Part shown: in pieces, positions 16,522 through 25,607 of the stretch
Numbering within the stretch: position 1 is the first letter of the stretch
Layout: every line of letters begins with the position of its first letter
Origin: Martelella lutilitoris
GTDB lineage: Bacteria > Pseudomonadota > Alphaproteobacteria > Rhizobiales > Rhizobiaceae
Direction: 5' to 3'
Length of the DNA: 64,000 nucleotides
NCBI RefSeq assembly: GCF_016598595.1
Contig: NZ_CP066786.1
Location: 2,131,501-2,195,500 of the forward strand
Notes under the pieces: model-generated
Database searches by the model: none
The model's input: the letters and a program-made list of their open reading frames with translations, nothing else
What the model was told of the DNA's origin: nothing
Position numbers and translations under genes: made by a program

Positions 16522-19500
16522 TCATTCCCGCTCCAGCTTCAGAGTCTTGATCTCGAACGGAGCAAAACCAAGCGTCAGAATACCCGCTTCCGGACAGAGG
16601 TCGACAACAGCTTCCTCCAGCAGATCGACTTCCCTCGCTTTTTTGACGGCTGCGTCAAGCGTCAGCCTTGCGTTCTGACGCGCGCCGCGCCGCTCCCAGA
16701 GCCGCACCACCAGTCCGCGGCTATCCTCGGCGCGCTTGACCGATTCGACGGCGATCGCGTCGTTGTCGACGGAGAACGGCGGCGTAAGCTTTGCTGTGGA
16801 ACCATCGCCGCTGCCTGCAACCGGCATCAAAGGGTGATTGAAGGCCTCGGCCGCGAGAGAAACGGAGCCGAGCCCGTCATGCGGCATGATGGCATAGCGG
16901 AACCGGTGCTCGCCCTGATCCGCCTCGGGCCAGGGATAGGTCGGCGACCGCAGCAGCGTCAGCCGGATCGTCGTGTCGCGGGCGTCGTAGCCATATTTGC
17001 AGTCATTGAGCAGCGCAACGCCGAAGCCGTCTTCGCAAAGCGAGACCCAGCGATGCATCGGGCTCTCGAATCGCGCCTGGTCCCAGCTCGTGTTGGCATG
17101 GGTGGGCCGGGTAACATGACCGAACTGGATCTCGGCATCGCAATCCGCGGTGCGAACGGCCAGCGGAAAGGCGGCCTTCACCATCGTATTGTGCTCGCGC
17201 CAGTCGATGAAACTGTCGAACTCCAACGCCCGGCTCTCCGCTTCGAGTGAAACGACCTCGACGATGCGCGAGGCCTCGTAGCGCCATTCGAAGCGCAGGG
17301 CCGCGCGATACGGACCTGTCTCGACGACCTCGGCCTTCACCAGCCCGTCGATCTCGAAGACCTGATCCTCGAAGGTGCGGTCGATATCCCACGCATCGAA
17401 CTGTTCCGGAAAGTCCCGGTAGGCCTGCAACCGGTTGGCAACGCCTGTCAGGCACTCGCGCCCGCTCTTCTTGTCGACCAGCGAAACGAGACGTCCGCCG
17501 GCGTCGAATTCGGCGCGCAGGAACGCGTTCTCGAGCCGGTTCGGCGTGACCGCAAGCCCGCCATCGCCCGCCGCCGGTTCGGGTGATGCGGCCAGCGTCA
17601 GGCGCACGGCGCCAAGCCCCGGAATGGCATCGACGGGAACCGCCTGCGAAAGCGTGCCGTCTGCCGCCACCAGGACCTGCGAGCCGCGATCGCCAAGCCG
17701 GAGGGGGGCCTCGGAGGCAATCCTGACCAGACCGCCTCTCGGCCTTCCAAGCGCGTTGACCAGGAGCGTCTCGCCCTCGCTCGCGACGCAGGACGCAAGG
17801 CGCCGTCGCAACGCTTCCGCACGGGCGAAAAAGGTCGCGTAGTCCTCATCGCTGTCGTCAAACACAAGCCCGATCGAGGAGCCGGGGAGAATATCGTGAA
17901 ACTGGTTAAGCAGCGCGATGTCCCAGAGCGCCCTGATCTCAGCCTCCGGATAATCGATGCCGGCGGAGAACCACGCCAGACTCGCAAGCGCTTCCAGCTC
18001 CCGGAGCATGGCCTCGGCCCGCCGGTTGTTGCGCTTCACCTTGGCAACGGAGGTGAAGGTGCCGCGGTGGAATTCGAGATAAAGCTCCCCGACCCAGACC
18101 GGATACTCCTTCGGGCTTTCATGCATTCGTCCGACGATCCGTTCGAGCACCGGCCCCATGAAGCCCTGCGACACGCGCGGGCAGCCCGGGATACCGCGTT
18201 CCATCCGCCGGATATGCTCCAGCATTTCCCGCGTCGGCCCGCCGCCGCCGTCGCCGAAGCCGTAGACGAGAAACAATTCGTCATTGGTCTCCTTCTGGGC
18301 GTAGCGCCGCCAGGCGCCCATCACATGGCTCGCCTTCAGGTCCGGACAATAAGTGGTGCCGATCGAGGTGCTGTCGGCCGGTTGGGTGGTCAGGAAATAT
18401 GTCGGCGCGCGGGTGCCGTCGATCCCCTGCCAGAAGAACACCTCGCCCGGCATGCGGTTGGTATCGTTCCAGGAAAGCTTGTGGGTAACAAAGACCGTCA
18501 GCCCGGCGAGTTTCATGATCTGCGGGATGGCGGCGGAGTAGCCGAACGTATCCGGCAGCCACAGGATACGCGGCCGCACGCCGAATTTCTCGACGTGATA
18601 GCGGACCCCGCGCAACACATGCCGGACAAGCGATTCGCCGGAGGTGATATTGGCGTCGGGCTCGAGCCACAGAGCCCCCTCGATCTCGAACCTGCCCTCG
18701 CCGTGCTGTTCCCTGATGCCGGCGAAAAGCGCCGGATAGTCCTGTTCCAGATAATCGAGCAGCAGGCCCTGATTATACATGAAACGGTATTCGGGATATT
18801 CCCGCATCAAAGAGAGCGCCGTCGCCATGGACCGCGCCATCTTCTGCCGCGTCTCGCGAATGCGCCACAACCACGCGACATCGATATGGGTGTGACCGGT
18901 GACGGTGATGTGCGGGGCGATCTCGGTATCGCCGGCCATGTATATCCCTTCCGCGATCGCGCTCGCCGTCTCGAGGCTCTCGGCAAACCGCGCGGGATTT
19001 CCGGGCCTGAAATCCACCGCATTGATGGCCTGATAGACGGTCTTCAGGATAAAATCCCGGCGATGGTCGTTGATATCGAGATGCTTGGCGACGTCGAGCG
19101 GCGCGCGCAGATCGTAATAGAGCGCCTCCGCCTCAAGGTCATGCACCAGCAACCGCCCGGCAAAGCCAAGCTGGCGGCGATCCTCGATCGTGCCGGCCTC
19201 GATCATGATGTCGAAACGCTCGCCGCCGCACGCCCTGGCAGTCAGAAGGATCTCGCGGTGGTTATAGTCCGCGCCCTGGACGATCTCGCCGTTGACGCGC
19301 ACGAGGCATTGCGGATCGGAGCGCCCCATCACCCGCCCGAACATCGCCTCGATGCCGAGGCAGATCCTTTTTCCTTCAAGAGTATCGGGTATCCGCACAC
19401 TGCCGGCAAACCAGAAATAGCTCTGCGGCTCGCCCCAGACGGTGTCCGGCGTCACCGGCGACCAGTCCTCATGAGGACCTTGCAGCATGAGCGCCCGCTC

Positions 19501-19620
19501 CGAAGGCGGCGCCTGGCGGTAGCGGAGATCAACGGTGGTTTCCGTCGGCGTGAAGATCCGCTCCGAAAGCAGTTCCACGAGATGAAAGATCTTCGAATAA
19601 TTGGCCAGAATGTCCTCCAT
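16522..19620 (-). CDS. GH38 alpha-mannosidase
   Basis: About 1032 residues, normal for bacterial class II alpha-mannosidases. Catalytic-domain landmarks: zinc site GHTHIDVAWLWR, ANITSGESLVRH, nucleophile region ILWLPDTFGYSAAIPQ, and FHDILPGSSIG; the C-terminal half is the beta-rich GH38 domain. It hydrolyses alpha-mannosidic bonds with retention and needs a divalent metal. No signal peptide, so cytoplasmic. The start is uncertain: the ATG at 19620 fits the family N-terminus but has only AGGG directly before it; an in-frame ATG at 19671 has no Shine-Dalgarno and would place the 19629-19652 palindrome inside the gene. First gene of the long minus-strand run. Confidence 0.9.
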   Translation of the reverse strand: MEDILANYSKIFHLVELLSERIFTPTETTVDLRYRQAPPSERALMLQGPHEDWSPVTPDTVWGEPQSYFWFAGSVRIPDTLEGKRICLGIEAMFGRVMGRSDPQCLVRVNGEIVQGADYNHREILLTARACGGERFDIMIEAGTIEDRRQLGFAGRLLVHDLEAEALYYDLRAPLDVAKHLDINDHRRDFILKTVYQAINAVDFRPGNPARFAESLETASAIAEGIYMAGDTEIAPHITVTGHTHIDVAWLWRIRETRQKMARSMATALSLMREYPEYRFMYNQGLLLDYLEQDYPALFAGIREQHGEGRFEIEGALWLEPDANITSGESLVRHVLRGVRYHVEKFGVRPRILWLPDTFGYSAAIPQIMKLAGLTVFVTHKLSWNDTNRMPGEVFFWQGIDGTRAPTYFLTTQPADSTSIGTTYCPDLKASHVMGAWRRYAQKETNDELFLVYGFGDGGGGPTREMLEHIRRMERGIPGCPRVSQGFMGPVLERIVGRMHESPKEYPVWVGELYLEFHRGTFTSVAKVKRNNRRAEAMLRELEALASLAWFSAGIDYPEAEIRALWDIALLNQFHDILPGSSIGLVFDDSDEDYATFFARAEALRRRLASCVASEGETLLVNALGRPRGGLVRIASEAPLRLGDRGSQVLVAADGTLSQAVPVDAIPGLGAVRLTLAASPEPAAGDGGLAVTPNRLENAFLRAEFDAGGRLVSLVDKKSGRECLTGVANRLQAYRDFPEQFDAWDIDRTFEDQVFEIDGLVKAEVVETGPYRAALRFEWRYEASRIVEVVSLEAESRALEFDSFIDWREHNTMVKAAFPLAVRTADCDAEIQFGHVTRPTHANTSWDQARFESPMHRWVSLCEDGFGVALLNDCKYGYDARDTTIRLTLLRSPTYPWPEADQGEHRFRYAIMPHDGLGSVSLAAEAFNHPLMPVAGSGDGSTAKLTPPFSVDNDAIAVESVKRAEDSRGLVVRLWERRGARQNARLTLDAAVKKAREVDLLEEAVVDLCPEAGILTLGFAPFEIKTLKLERE

Positions 19621-19628
19621 CCCTGCAA

Positions 19629-19652
19629 GGCAGTGAAATTTTTTACACTGCC
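19629..19652. promoter_or_regulatory. Palindrome in front of the mannosidase gene
   Basis: GGCAGTG-N10-CACTGCC, perfect 7-base arms around an A/T core, 8 bp upstream of the ATG at 19620. Candidate operator for the LacI regulator of the locus, or an mRNA hairpin at the ribosome-binding site. Confidence 0.45.
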
Positions 19653-19749
19653 ATCGCTTTTCTTTTTTCATTTTCGGTAGAAATTTCGGTTGAAAATTGC
19701 AAATAATTTCGCTCTTGTCCAGTTCTGACTCCCTGAATGCGTTGAGAGT

Positions 19750-19764
19750 CATGAAATTTTTTTT
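19750..19764 (+). repeat. 15-mer shared with the binding-protein promoter region
   Basis: CATGAAATTTTTTTT occurs here, immediately before the GGGAG of the GH28 gene, and again exactly at 15420-15434 upstream of the importer operon. A one-mismatch inverted 14-base version lies at 15380-15393. The recurrence at two promoters of the same locus suggests a shared regulatory site. Confidence 0.4.
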
Positions 19765-19775
19765 GGGAGTAGTCA

Positions 19776-21095
19776 GTGCAGGAAATTCGTATTCCCGCGG
19801 CCGGCGGCGACGCCACGACCCGCATCCAGGGCGCCATTCGCACCGCCGCAAGCACACAGCTTGTCGTTATCCTGGAGGCCGGAACCCATATTTGCGGTGG
19901 CCTGGAGCTGATTTCGAACGTCGAACTGCGACTTGAGGATGGCGCCGTGCTGCAGTTTCTGCCGGACTATGACGCCTATGCCGCCCATCCTGTGCGCGTC
20001 ATCGCCGAGGACAGCGACCGGGCGATGATCTCCGCCGCGCACGCCCGCAACATCGCGATCACCGGCAAGGGACGCATCGTCTGCGGCGGGAAGCATTTTG
20101 CAACGGGCGAGGATGCCGAAATGGGAACGCTCACGCCCGCAACGCATCGCCCCCGCCTGCTGGTCCTCGACAGCTGCACGCAGGTGACCCTGTCCGAATT
20201 CAGCGTGACCGACTCGCCGATGTGGACGCTTCACTTCGTCAACTGCGAGGGCCTTTCGATCAACGACGTCCGGGTCGAAAACGCCCTCACCATGCCGAAC
20301 ACGGACGGGATCGTGATCGACGGCTGCCGCGACGTAACAGTCTCTCGCTGCGACATCTCCACCGCCGACGACGGCATTGTGCTGAAGACCTCCTGCCGGC
20401 CTGACGGAACCGTCGTCGGCGCATGCGAAGGGATCGAAGTCGCCGACTGCCGCGTGCGCTCGCATTCCTGCGCGCTGAAAATCGGGACCGAATCTTTCGG
20501 TGACTTTCGCGATATCACCTTCCGGAATTGCCAAGTGATCGCCTCCAATCGGGGCCTCGGCATCTTCTCGCGCGACGGCGGAGTGGTCGAAAACGTCCGC
20601 TTCTCGGATATCAGCCTGGATTGCCGCGAGACGCCGCCCGGGTTCTGGGGCTCGGGCGAAGCACTGACGATCAATCTTGTCGACCGCCGTCCGGAAACAA
20701 CGCCCGCAGGCAGGATCAGCGGCGTCATCATCGAAAACATTTCGGGGTCTATGGAGGGCGCGATCAATCTCTATAGCGAACGCAGAGGCGGCATCGAGAA
20801 CATCGAGATGCGCACTGTAGCGCTCCACCAGAGGCCGGGCGCCTACGGCACGGCACTCTGCTACGACCTTCGGCCGACGCCTGCCGACCTTGCGGAAGCG
20901 CCGGCGTCGGAAGGCCGCGCCAATGCCTGGCGCAAGGGTGCTGACGGCCGGGTAATCGGCCTTGTCGATTACCCCGGCGGCATGCCGGCGGTCTTTGCAT
21001 GCAACGCCGAGGACCTGCGCCTGGAAAACATCGCAATCGAACGACCGGAACCGTTGCCGCCCGGCTTCAACCCGGAAGCGATAGTGTCCGTTTGA
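19776..21095 (+). CDS. GH28 polygalacturonase-family glycoside hydrolase
   Basis: 439 residues, right-handed beta-helix family. Landmarks: NTDGIVIDGCRDVTVSRCDI, STADDGIVLKTSC (the DD pair of the active site), SCALKIGTES and the following repeated beta-helix coils. GH28 enzymes hydrolyse alpha-1,4-galacturonosyl or rhamnogalacturonan bonds by inversion. There is no signal peptide, so it probably trims imported oligosaccharides in the cytoplasm. The start is GTG at 19776 with GGGAG six bases upstream; the ATG at 19751 is in another frame. Divergent from the mannosidase gene with about 155 bp between them, and convergent with the PHP gene. Confidence 0.9.
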   Translation: MQEIRIPAAGGDATTRIQGAIRTAASTQLVVILEAGTHICGGLELISNVELRLEDGAVLQFLPDYDAYAAHPVRVIAEDSDRAMISAAHARNIAITGKGRIVCGGKHFATGEDAEMGTLTPATHRPRLLVLDSCTQVTLSEFSVTDSPMWTLHFVNCEGLSINDVRVENALTMPNTDGIVIDGCRDVTVSRCDISTADDGIVLKTSCRPDGTVVGACEGIEVADCRVRSHSCALKIGTESFGDFRDITFRNCQVIASNRGLGIFSRDGGVVENVRFSDISLDCRETPPGFWGSGEALTINLVDRRPETTPAGRISGVIIENISGSMEGAINLYSERRGGIENIEMRTVALHQRPGAYGTALCYDLRPTPADLAEAPASEGRANAWRKGADGRVIGLVDYPGGMPAVFACNAEDLRLENIAIERPEPLPPGFNPEAIVSV

Positions 21096-21119
21096 CGAAA
21101 ACGGTCCTGTTTCTTCGGG

Positions 21120-22205
21120 TCAGAAACCCGGGTCGTAGTTAAAATAGAGCGGGTTCGAAAGCGCGACCTTGTCGGCGGACAGCGCCATGGAGCCCGGTAC
21201 ATCGGCATAGGCGGCCTGCGGTCCGTCCACCTCCGCGCGGTAGTAGCTCCGTTCGCCGGCCGCAGGCCTATCGGTAAAGCGCGCGGTGCGGGTCTTGGGG
21301 TCGACGGGAAGGGTCGCGAAGGTCTCGCGGTTCTTGATGATCCTGACCGAATAGGCCGTGCCTTCCGGTCCGCCCCCGGACAGACGAACCTCGAACGAGA
21401 CCGGCTGGCCTTCGGCTTTGGCATTGTCGCCCATCATCATCTCGGCGTCGCCGCCTGCATCGGCGACAAGTTCGACGCGCGGATTGAACGGGTTGGCGCA
21501 GACGCATGCCCGGCCGGCCACAAGCGCCTCAAGCAGAGCGTCGCTGCTGCGCTCGCGGGCAAAAACCCAGGTCGTCGGCGTTCCCACATAGTTCATCGTG
21601 GCTTCCGGCGTCCACTGGCTGGCAAGTTCCGGCCGGTCGGGAACGCCGTGATGGGCATCCGAGCCGCCGCGTGCGCCGATCATCCGCCCGGACAGGAGCA
21701 TATTGTCCCAGACGCGGACATTGGCCGCGTTCTTCGGCCACATCGGCCCGTTCCAGACCTCGATGGAATCGGCAAGATCGAAGGAAAAACCGTAATGGTT
21801 GCTTGTGACGGGATGGTTCGCCGACCAGTGGACGGCGCTTTCCCGCTTCAGGGCCGCGAGGTCCCAGTCCCGCACGTTGCGATGGTCGAAGAAGCGCTGG
21901 TGGTCATAGGGCTGCGTGCCGTAAAGGTTGACGTGTCCGCGCGGCGCGGTGAGCTCGGCGCCATAGAGCAGAAGCAGCCGGTCGGAGCGATAGGCCGGGT
22001 CGGACCAGGTATGACCGGCGACATCGCCGCCCACATGCACATCATGATCCGTGATCGTCAGATAGTCGAATCCGTGGCGCTCGGCAAAACCGATGATCTT
22101 CTCGACCGGATTGTTGGTCGAATCGCTGCTGTGCCGGGAGTGAAGGTGCCAGTCCCCCTTCAGCCAGATGCCGGTGCGATCAATCCCTGAACTGCTCGAA
22201 ACCAC
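21120..22205 (-). CDS. PHP-domain metallohydrolase (CehA/McbA-like)
   Basis: 361 residues. The metal-binding motifs of the PHP domain are present: GDWHLHSRHS, LTITDHDV, YGAELTAPRGHVNLYG, WSANHPV and GGSDAHHG. The C-terminal quarter is beta-rich (VELVADAGGDAEM onwards). Relatives include phosphoesterases and carbaryl or melamine-type hydrolases, so the reaction cannot be assigned. No signal peptide. The start is GTG at 22205 with GAGGGG nine bases upstream. The gene ends 24 bp from the convergent GH28 gene and may belong to the glycan locus. Confidence 0.85.
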   Translation of the reverse strand: MVSSSSGIDRTGIWLKGDWHLHSRHSSDSTNNPVEKIIGFAERHGFDYLTITDHDVHVGGDVAGHTWSDPAYRSDRLLLLYGAELTAPRGHVNLYGTQPYDHQRFFDHRNVRDWDLAALKRESAVHWSANHPVTSNHYGFSFDLADSIEVWNGPMWPKNAANVRVWDNMLLSGRMIGARGGSDAHHGVPDRPELASQWTPEATMNYVGTPTTWVFARERSSDALLEALVAGRACVCANPFNPRVELVADAGGDAEMMMGDNAKAEGQPVSFEVRLSGGGPEGTAYSVRIIKNRETFATLPVDPKTRTARFTDRPAAGERSYYRAEVDGPQAAYADVPGSMALSADKVALSNPLYFNYDPGF

Positions 22206-22534
22206 TGCGCGAATCCCCTCCTCTTCACCGGTCGCGGATTCCGCCCGAACCGGCGTGCGACCATTTCAACGACGATGATAGCCGCTGTCCGGAGCGTTTT
22301 TCCATCCCGGACAGCCGATACGGCGAAACGACCTGTGGACGACAGCGCGCGGCGCTTCGGACCGGCACGCCGCATCGGCGCGGCGGCGACCGGGACAGGC
22401 GTTCGGCTTGACATCCGCGCAGCCGGACCGCAATATCCGCACTCGGAAACGGGCCGCAATTTGGCCCGCTGAATTTGTGCAAAAATATTACTTTAAAACT
22501 ATTTCAGACATATTTCGTGGAGTCGACCAAGGGC
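22206..22534. other. Divergent promoter region without a gene
   Basis: The 329 bp between the PHP gene and the Gfo/Idh gene contain no convincing reading frame. An A+T-rich stretch at about 22470-22515 (TTTGTGCAAAAATATTACTT) probably holds the promoter of the rightward oxidoreductase gene. Confidence 0.5.
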
Positions 22535-23767
22535 ATGAATATTGCTTTCGTAGGTTGTGGATTCGTGTTCGATATTTACATGAAGACCATCCGAGCGCAT
22601 CCCGAACTGCAGATTGCGGGGGTTTTCGATGTCAAGTCCGAGCGGATGCGCAAAGTCTCGGATTATTACGGTTTCAGGACTTATGACAGCTACGAAGCCC
22701 TGCTTGACGACACTGACATTGATGCCGTCGTCAATCTGACCAATATCGGTTCGCATTTCGAAGTCTCCAAAAAAGCCCTGATGCGGGGCAAGCATGTCTA
22801 CTCCGAAAAGCCGCTGACCACTGACCTGGCGCAATCGCGGGAACTGTTTGAGCTGGCTGCCGCCCACGGGGTCCGGCTTTACGCGGCGCCGAGCAATATT
22901 TTCAGCGATTCCGTGCGCACCATCTTCGATGCGGTCGAAAAAGGGCGGATCGGCTCGCCGCGGCTGATCTATGCGGAACTGGACGACAACCCCATCCATC
23001 TGATGGAGTTCGAGAAGGTACGCAGCGCGACTGACGCGCCGTGGCCGGTGGTCGAGGAAATCAACGAAGGCTGCACCTTCGAGCATGTCGGATATCACCT
23101 CGTATGGATATGCGGCCTGCTCGGCCCGGCTGTTTCCGTGACCGCCTTTTCAAGCGAACTGCTTCCCGCCAAATCGCCGCTTGTTGCCGGTTTTTCGGGA
23201 ACTCCCGACTACTCCGTCGCCAACCTTTCCTTTGCCAACGGCGCCGCCGCGCGCATTACCTGCAGCGTCGTCGCGCCGCGCGACCACAGGATGCGGGTCA
23301 TCGGCGATGCCGGCGAGGTGAGCGCCGACAGCTACCGCCACTACCAGTCGCCGGTCTATCTCGAGAGATTTTCCAAGCGAAGCCTGAGCGCGCGGAAGCT
23401 GCATACGCTGCGGGCGCATCCCCTTCTCGGAAAGCTCTTCGGCATCGGCGGGAAGCGCCAGAAACTGGTAAAGAACTGGAAGTCTGCGGCCGTTGAAAAG
23501 GACCAGCAGATGCGCTCGTCGCTACGCCAGCGGCTGATCGAGTTCGTGCGCCGGCGCGAGGTTTACGCCCAGGACAAGCTGGTTGGCGTGGCGGAAATGG
23601 CGCGGGAGATCGAGGCCGACGAGAAACAGTTCCTTTCGCCGGACTTTCTTCTGCACCTCAACGAGCTGACCCTGCTCATACAAGGCGCCGGGCCGGATGG
23701 CGTGGCGGTCAAGCCCACGACAAGTTTCGAACCGATCGGATCCATTCCGGGCTCAATCCGACTGTGA
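22535..23767 (+). CDS. Gfo/Idh/MocA-family NAD(P)-dependent oxidoreductase
   Basis: 410 residues. Rossmann motif IAFVGCGFVFDIYMKTI at the N-terminus, VVNLTNIGSHFEV, and the signature SEKPLTTDLAQSRELFELAA with the catalytic-loop EKP. The C-terminal half is the family's substrate-binding alpha/beta domain, followed by an extra helical tail of about 100 residues. Likely acts on a nucleotide sugar or free sugar. The ATG at 22535 begins exactly at the Rossmann strand; 20 upstream in-frame codons from 22475 have no Shine-Dalgarno. It lies 70 bp before the heparinase-like gene, a pairing often seen in surface-polysaccharide clusters. Confidence 0.88.
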   Translation: MNIAFVGCGFVFDIYMKTIRAHPELQIAGVFDVKSERMRKVSDYYGFRTYDSYEALLDDTDIDAVVNLTNIGSHFEVSKKALMRGKHVYSEKPLTTDLAQSRELFELAAAHGVRLYAAPSNIFSDSVRTIFDAVEKGRIGSPRLIYAELDDNPIHLMEFEKVRSATDAPWPVVEEINEGCTFEHVGYHLVWICGLLGPAVSVTAFSSELLPAKSPLVAGFSGTPDYSVANLSFANGAAARITCSVVAPRDHRMRVIGDAGEVSADSYRHYQSPVYLERFSKRSLSARKLHTLRAHPLLGKLFGIGGKRQKLVKNWKSAAVEKDQQMRSSLRQRLIEFVRRREVYAQDKLVGVAEMAREIEADEKQFLSPDFLLHLNELTLLIQGAGPDGVAVKPTTSFEPIGSIPGSIRL

Positions 23768-23837
23768 TCAGGAAGCCGGCAGAAATGCGGCGGCAGCTGT
23801 CAGCCCCCACTTACACCTCCTTGAAAAGGACTGGCCA

Positions 23838-25607
23838 ATGATCAGCCTTTCGACCTTTCAGGCCGTTTCCCGCCTGTCGCCCCGGATGATCGGTTACCAT
23901 CTGAAACGGCTTGCCCGCAACAAGCTGGCGCCGCGCAGGCCCGAGCACTACGCCCGCAGGATCGATCGGCTGGCAGCCGGCGTGCCGAAGCTCGCACCCG
24001 GCAGTCTGAGCGCGCAATCACCGGCCGCCTCGATGGCCCAGGCCGTGGCCGCGTTTTACCGGGAGGAGTACCGCGACCATATCGACGATGCCGCCCGGGG
24101 TCGTTTTTCCTTTTTCGGGCAGGAAGTCGATTTCGGCGGGCCAGCCAGCATCGACTGGCACCACACCGTTGCGGCCGAGAATGATTTTCATCTTTGGCGC
24201 ATGAAGCTCGCCCACATGGGGTTCATCTGCCCGATGCTGATCGACGGAGAGACCCTTCACCACGAAGCCGTCGCCGAAATGCTCGCCGGATATCGCGCCG
24301 AGGCGCGTTTCGACCGTCCGGGCTGTTTTTCGTCCTACTGGTTTCCCTACAGCGTGTCACACCGGATCCTTGCCGTACTCAGCGGCTATCTCATCGCCCG
24401 GCGGCAGGATACCTTGCCCGCGGCGCTTTGCGATGACATCGAGCAGTTCCTGCGCTGGAACGTCGCTTTCGTGGAAGAAAACATCGAACATGAGCTCAAG
24501 AACAACCACGTCGAGCGCAATCTCGCGGCGCTCTGCTTCTACTACACCCATGCCGAGGATGTGCCCCCCGGTCTGAAGCGGAAGCTGGATCGTGACGTTG
24601 CCGGCATCATCCACGCCTGCATTCTGCCCGACGGCCTCCTTGCCGAACGGTCCGCCATGTATCAGGGGCTTTCCGTGATGGCCCTGCAGGTCTTCTCGCA
24701 AACGCCCTTTCTGTCCGAGAAGACCCGAGGGCTTGCCGCCGAACGCCTCGAGCGCGCCAAACGGGCGTGGTCGTTCATGACCCATCCCGACGGCGAGATC
24801 GCGCTCTTCAACGATTCGTGGTTCGGCGAAGTGCCGCCGGCCCATAGCGTCATCGAACCGGCGCGCTTCAATGCCAGCGAACTTCTGCCCCAGGCGGGAT
24901 ATGCGAGACTGGCCGACGGCGGCATCTTCGCTCTTCTTGACGCCGGACCGATCGGACCGCGATGGAACCCGGGACACGGCCATGCCGATTTCCTCTCCGC
25001 CGAGATCGATGTGGCGGGCCTTCGCTTTGTTGCGGATCCTGGGACGTATCAATACTCCACCGGTCCGCGGCGGATGTACGAACGCTCGGCGCAAAGCCAT
25101 AACGGGCCGAGCTGCAAGGGACTGGAACCGGTCAGCTATTACGGCTGCTTCCGCGTCGGGCGGCTGGCCGAGGCGCGGCTGGTCGAGGCCGAAGCGACAG
25201 ACGGACGCGCGGTCGCGGGAGAGCTTCAGCTTCCCGACGGTCTTAAGCTCCGGCGCGAACTGCAGCTCATTCCGAATGGGCTCGCCGCCACGGATCGCTG
25301 GCAAGGGGCGTGCACAGGCCCGCGCGTGCGGCTGACCATACCGCGTGAGTGGGAGGTGAGCGATCGCGACCAGCGGGAGGTCGTCTTTCTCCGCGAGGAC
25401 GTTCGCGTGCGCCTCGAGGTTCTGCGCGGCAGGATCGCGGATCTGTCGACCGGGCAATGGGCGTTTCGCTATCTCAAGAGCAGCGATGCCCATATTCTGG
25501 TTCTCGAACCCGAAGAGACTCCTGGCGGCGCAGACCTGTCCTGGCGCATCACGCACCAGATCAATGTCGCCGCCTCAACCGAAAGCGCATCCGTTTCCGC
25601 CTCATGA
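23838..25607 (+). CDS. Heparinase II/III-family protein
   Basis: 589 residues. An alpha/alpha toroid (about residues 50-360; LKNNHVERNLAALCFYYTHA) is followed by the heparinase II/III-like beta-sandwich domain with GHGHADFLSAEIDVAGLRFVADPGTYQY and SAQSHNGPSCKG. Characterised relatives are beta-eliminating lyases for uronic-acid polysaccharides (PL12, PL15, PL17, PL21). No signal peptide is seen, unusual for a scavenging lyase and more in line with a role inside a biosynthetic cluster. The ATG at 23838 has AAGGA seven bases upstream. The stop overlaps the next start as ATGA. Confidence 0.85.
   Translation: MISLSTFQAVSRLSPRMIGYHLKRLARNKLAPRRPEHYARRIDRLAAGVPKLAPGSLSAQSPAASMAQAVAAFYREEYRDHIDDAARGRFSFFGQEVDFGGPASIDWHHTVAAENDFHLWRMKLAHMGFICPMLIDGETLHHEAVAEMLAGYRAEARFDRPGCFSSYWFPYSVSHRILAVLSGYLIARRQDTLPAALCDDIEQFLRWNVAFVEENIEHELKNNHVERNLAALCFYYTHAEDVPPGLKRKLDRDVAGIIHACILPDGLLAERSAMYQGLSVMALQVFSQTPFLSEKTRGLAAERLERAKRAWSFMTHPDGEIALFNDSWFGEVPPAHSVIEPARFNASELLPQAGYARLADGGIFALLDAGPIGPRWNPGHGHADFLSAEIDVAGLRFVADPGTYQYSTGPRRMYERSAQSHNGPSCKGLEPVSYYGCFRVGRLAEARLVEAEATDGRAVAGELQLPDGLKLRRELQLIPNGLAATDRWQGACTGPRVRLTIPREWEVSDRDQREVVFLREDVRVRLEVLRGRIADLSTGQWAFRYLKSSDAHILVLEPEETPGGADLSWRITHQINVAASTESASVSAS

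Noticed and set aside
17896..19680. 594-codon open frame on the plus strand opposite the GH38 gene
   Set aside because: Its product lacks any motif, is rich in Arg/His/Asp as expected for an antisense shadow, and the opposite strand has an unmistakable GH38 enzyme.
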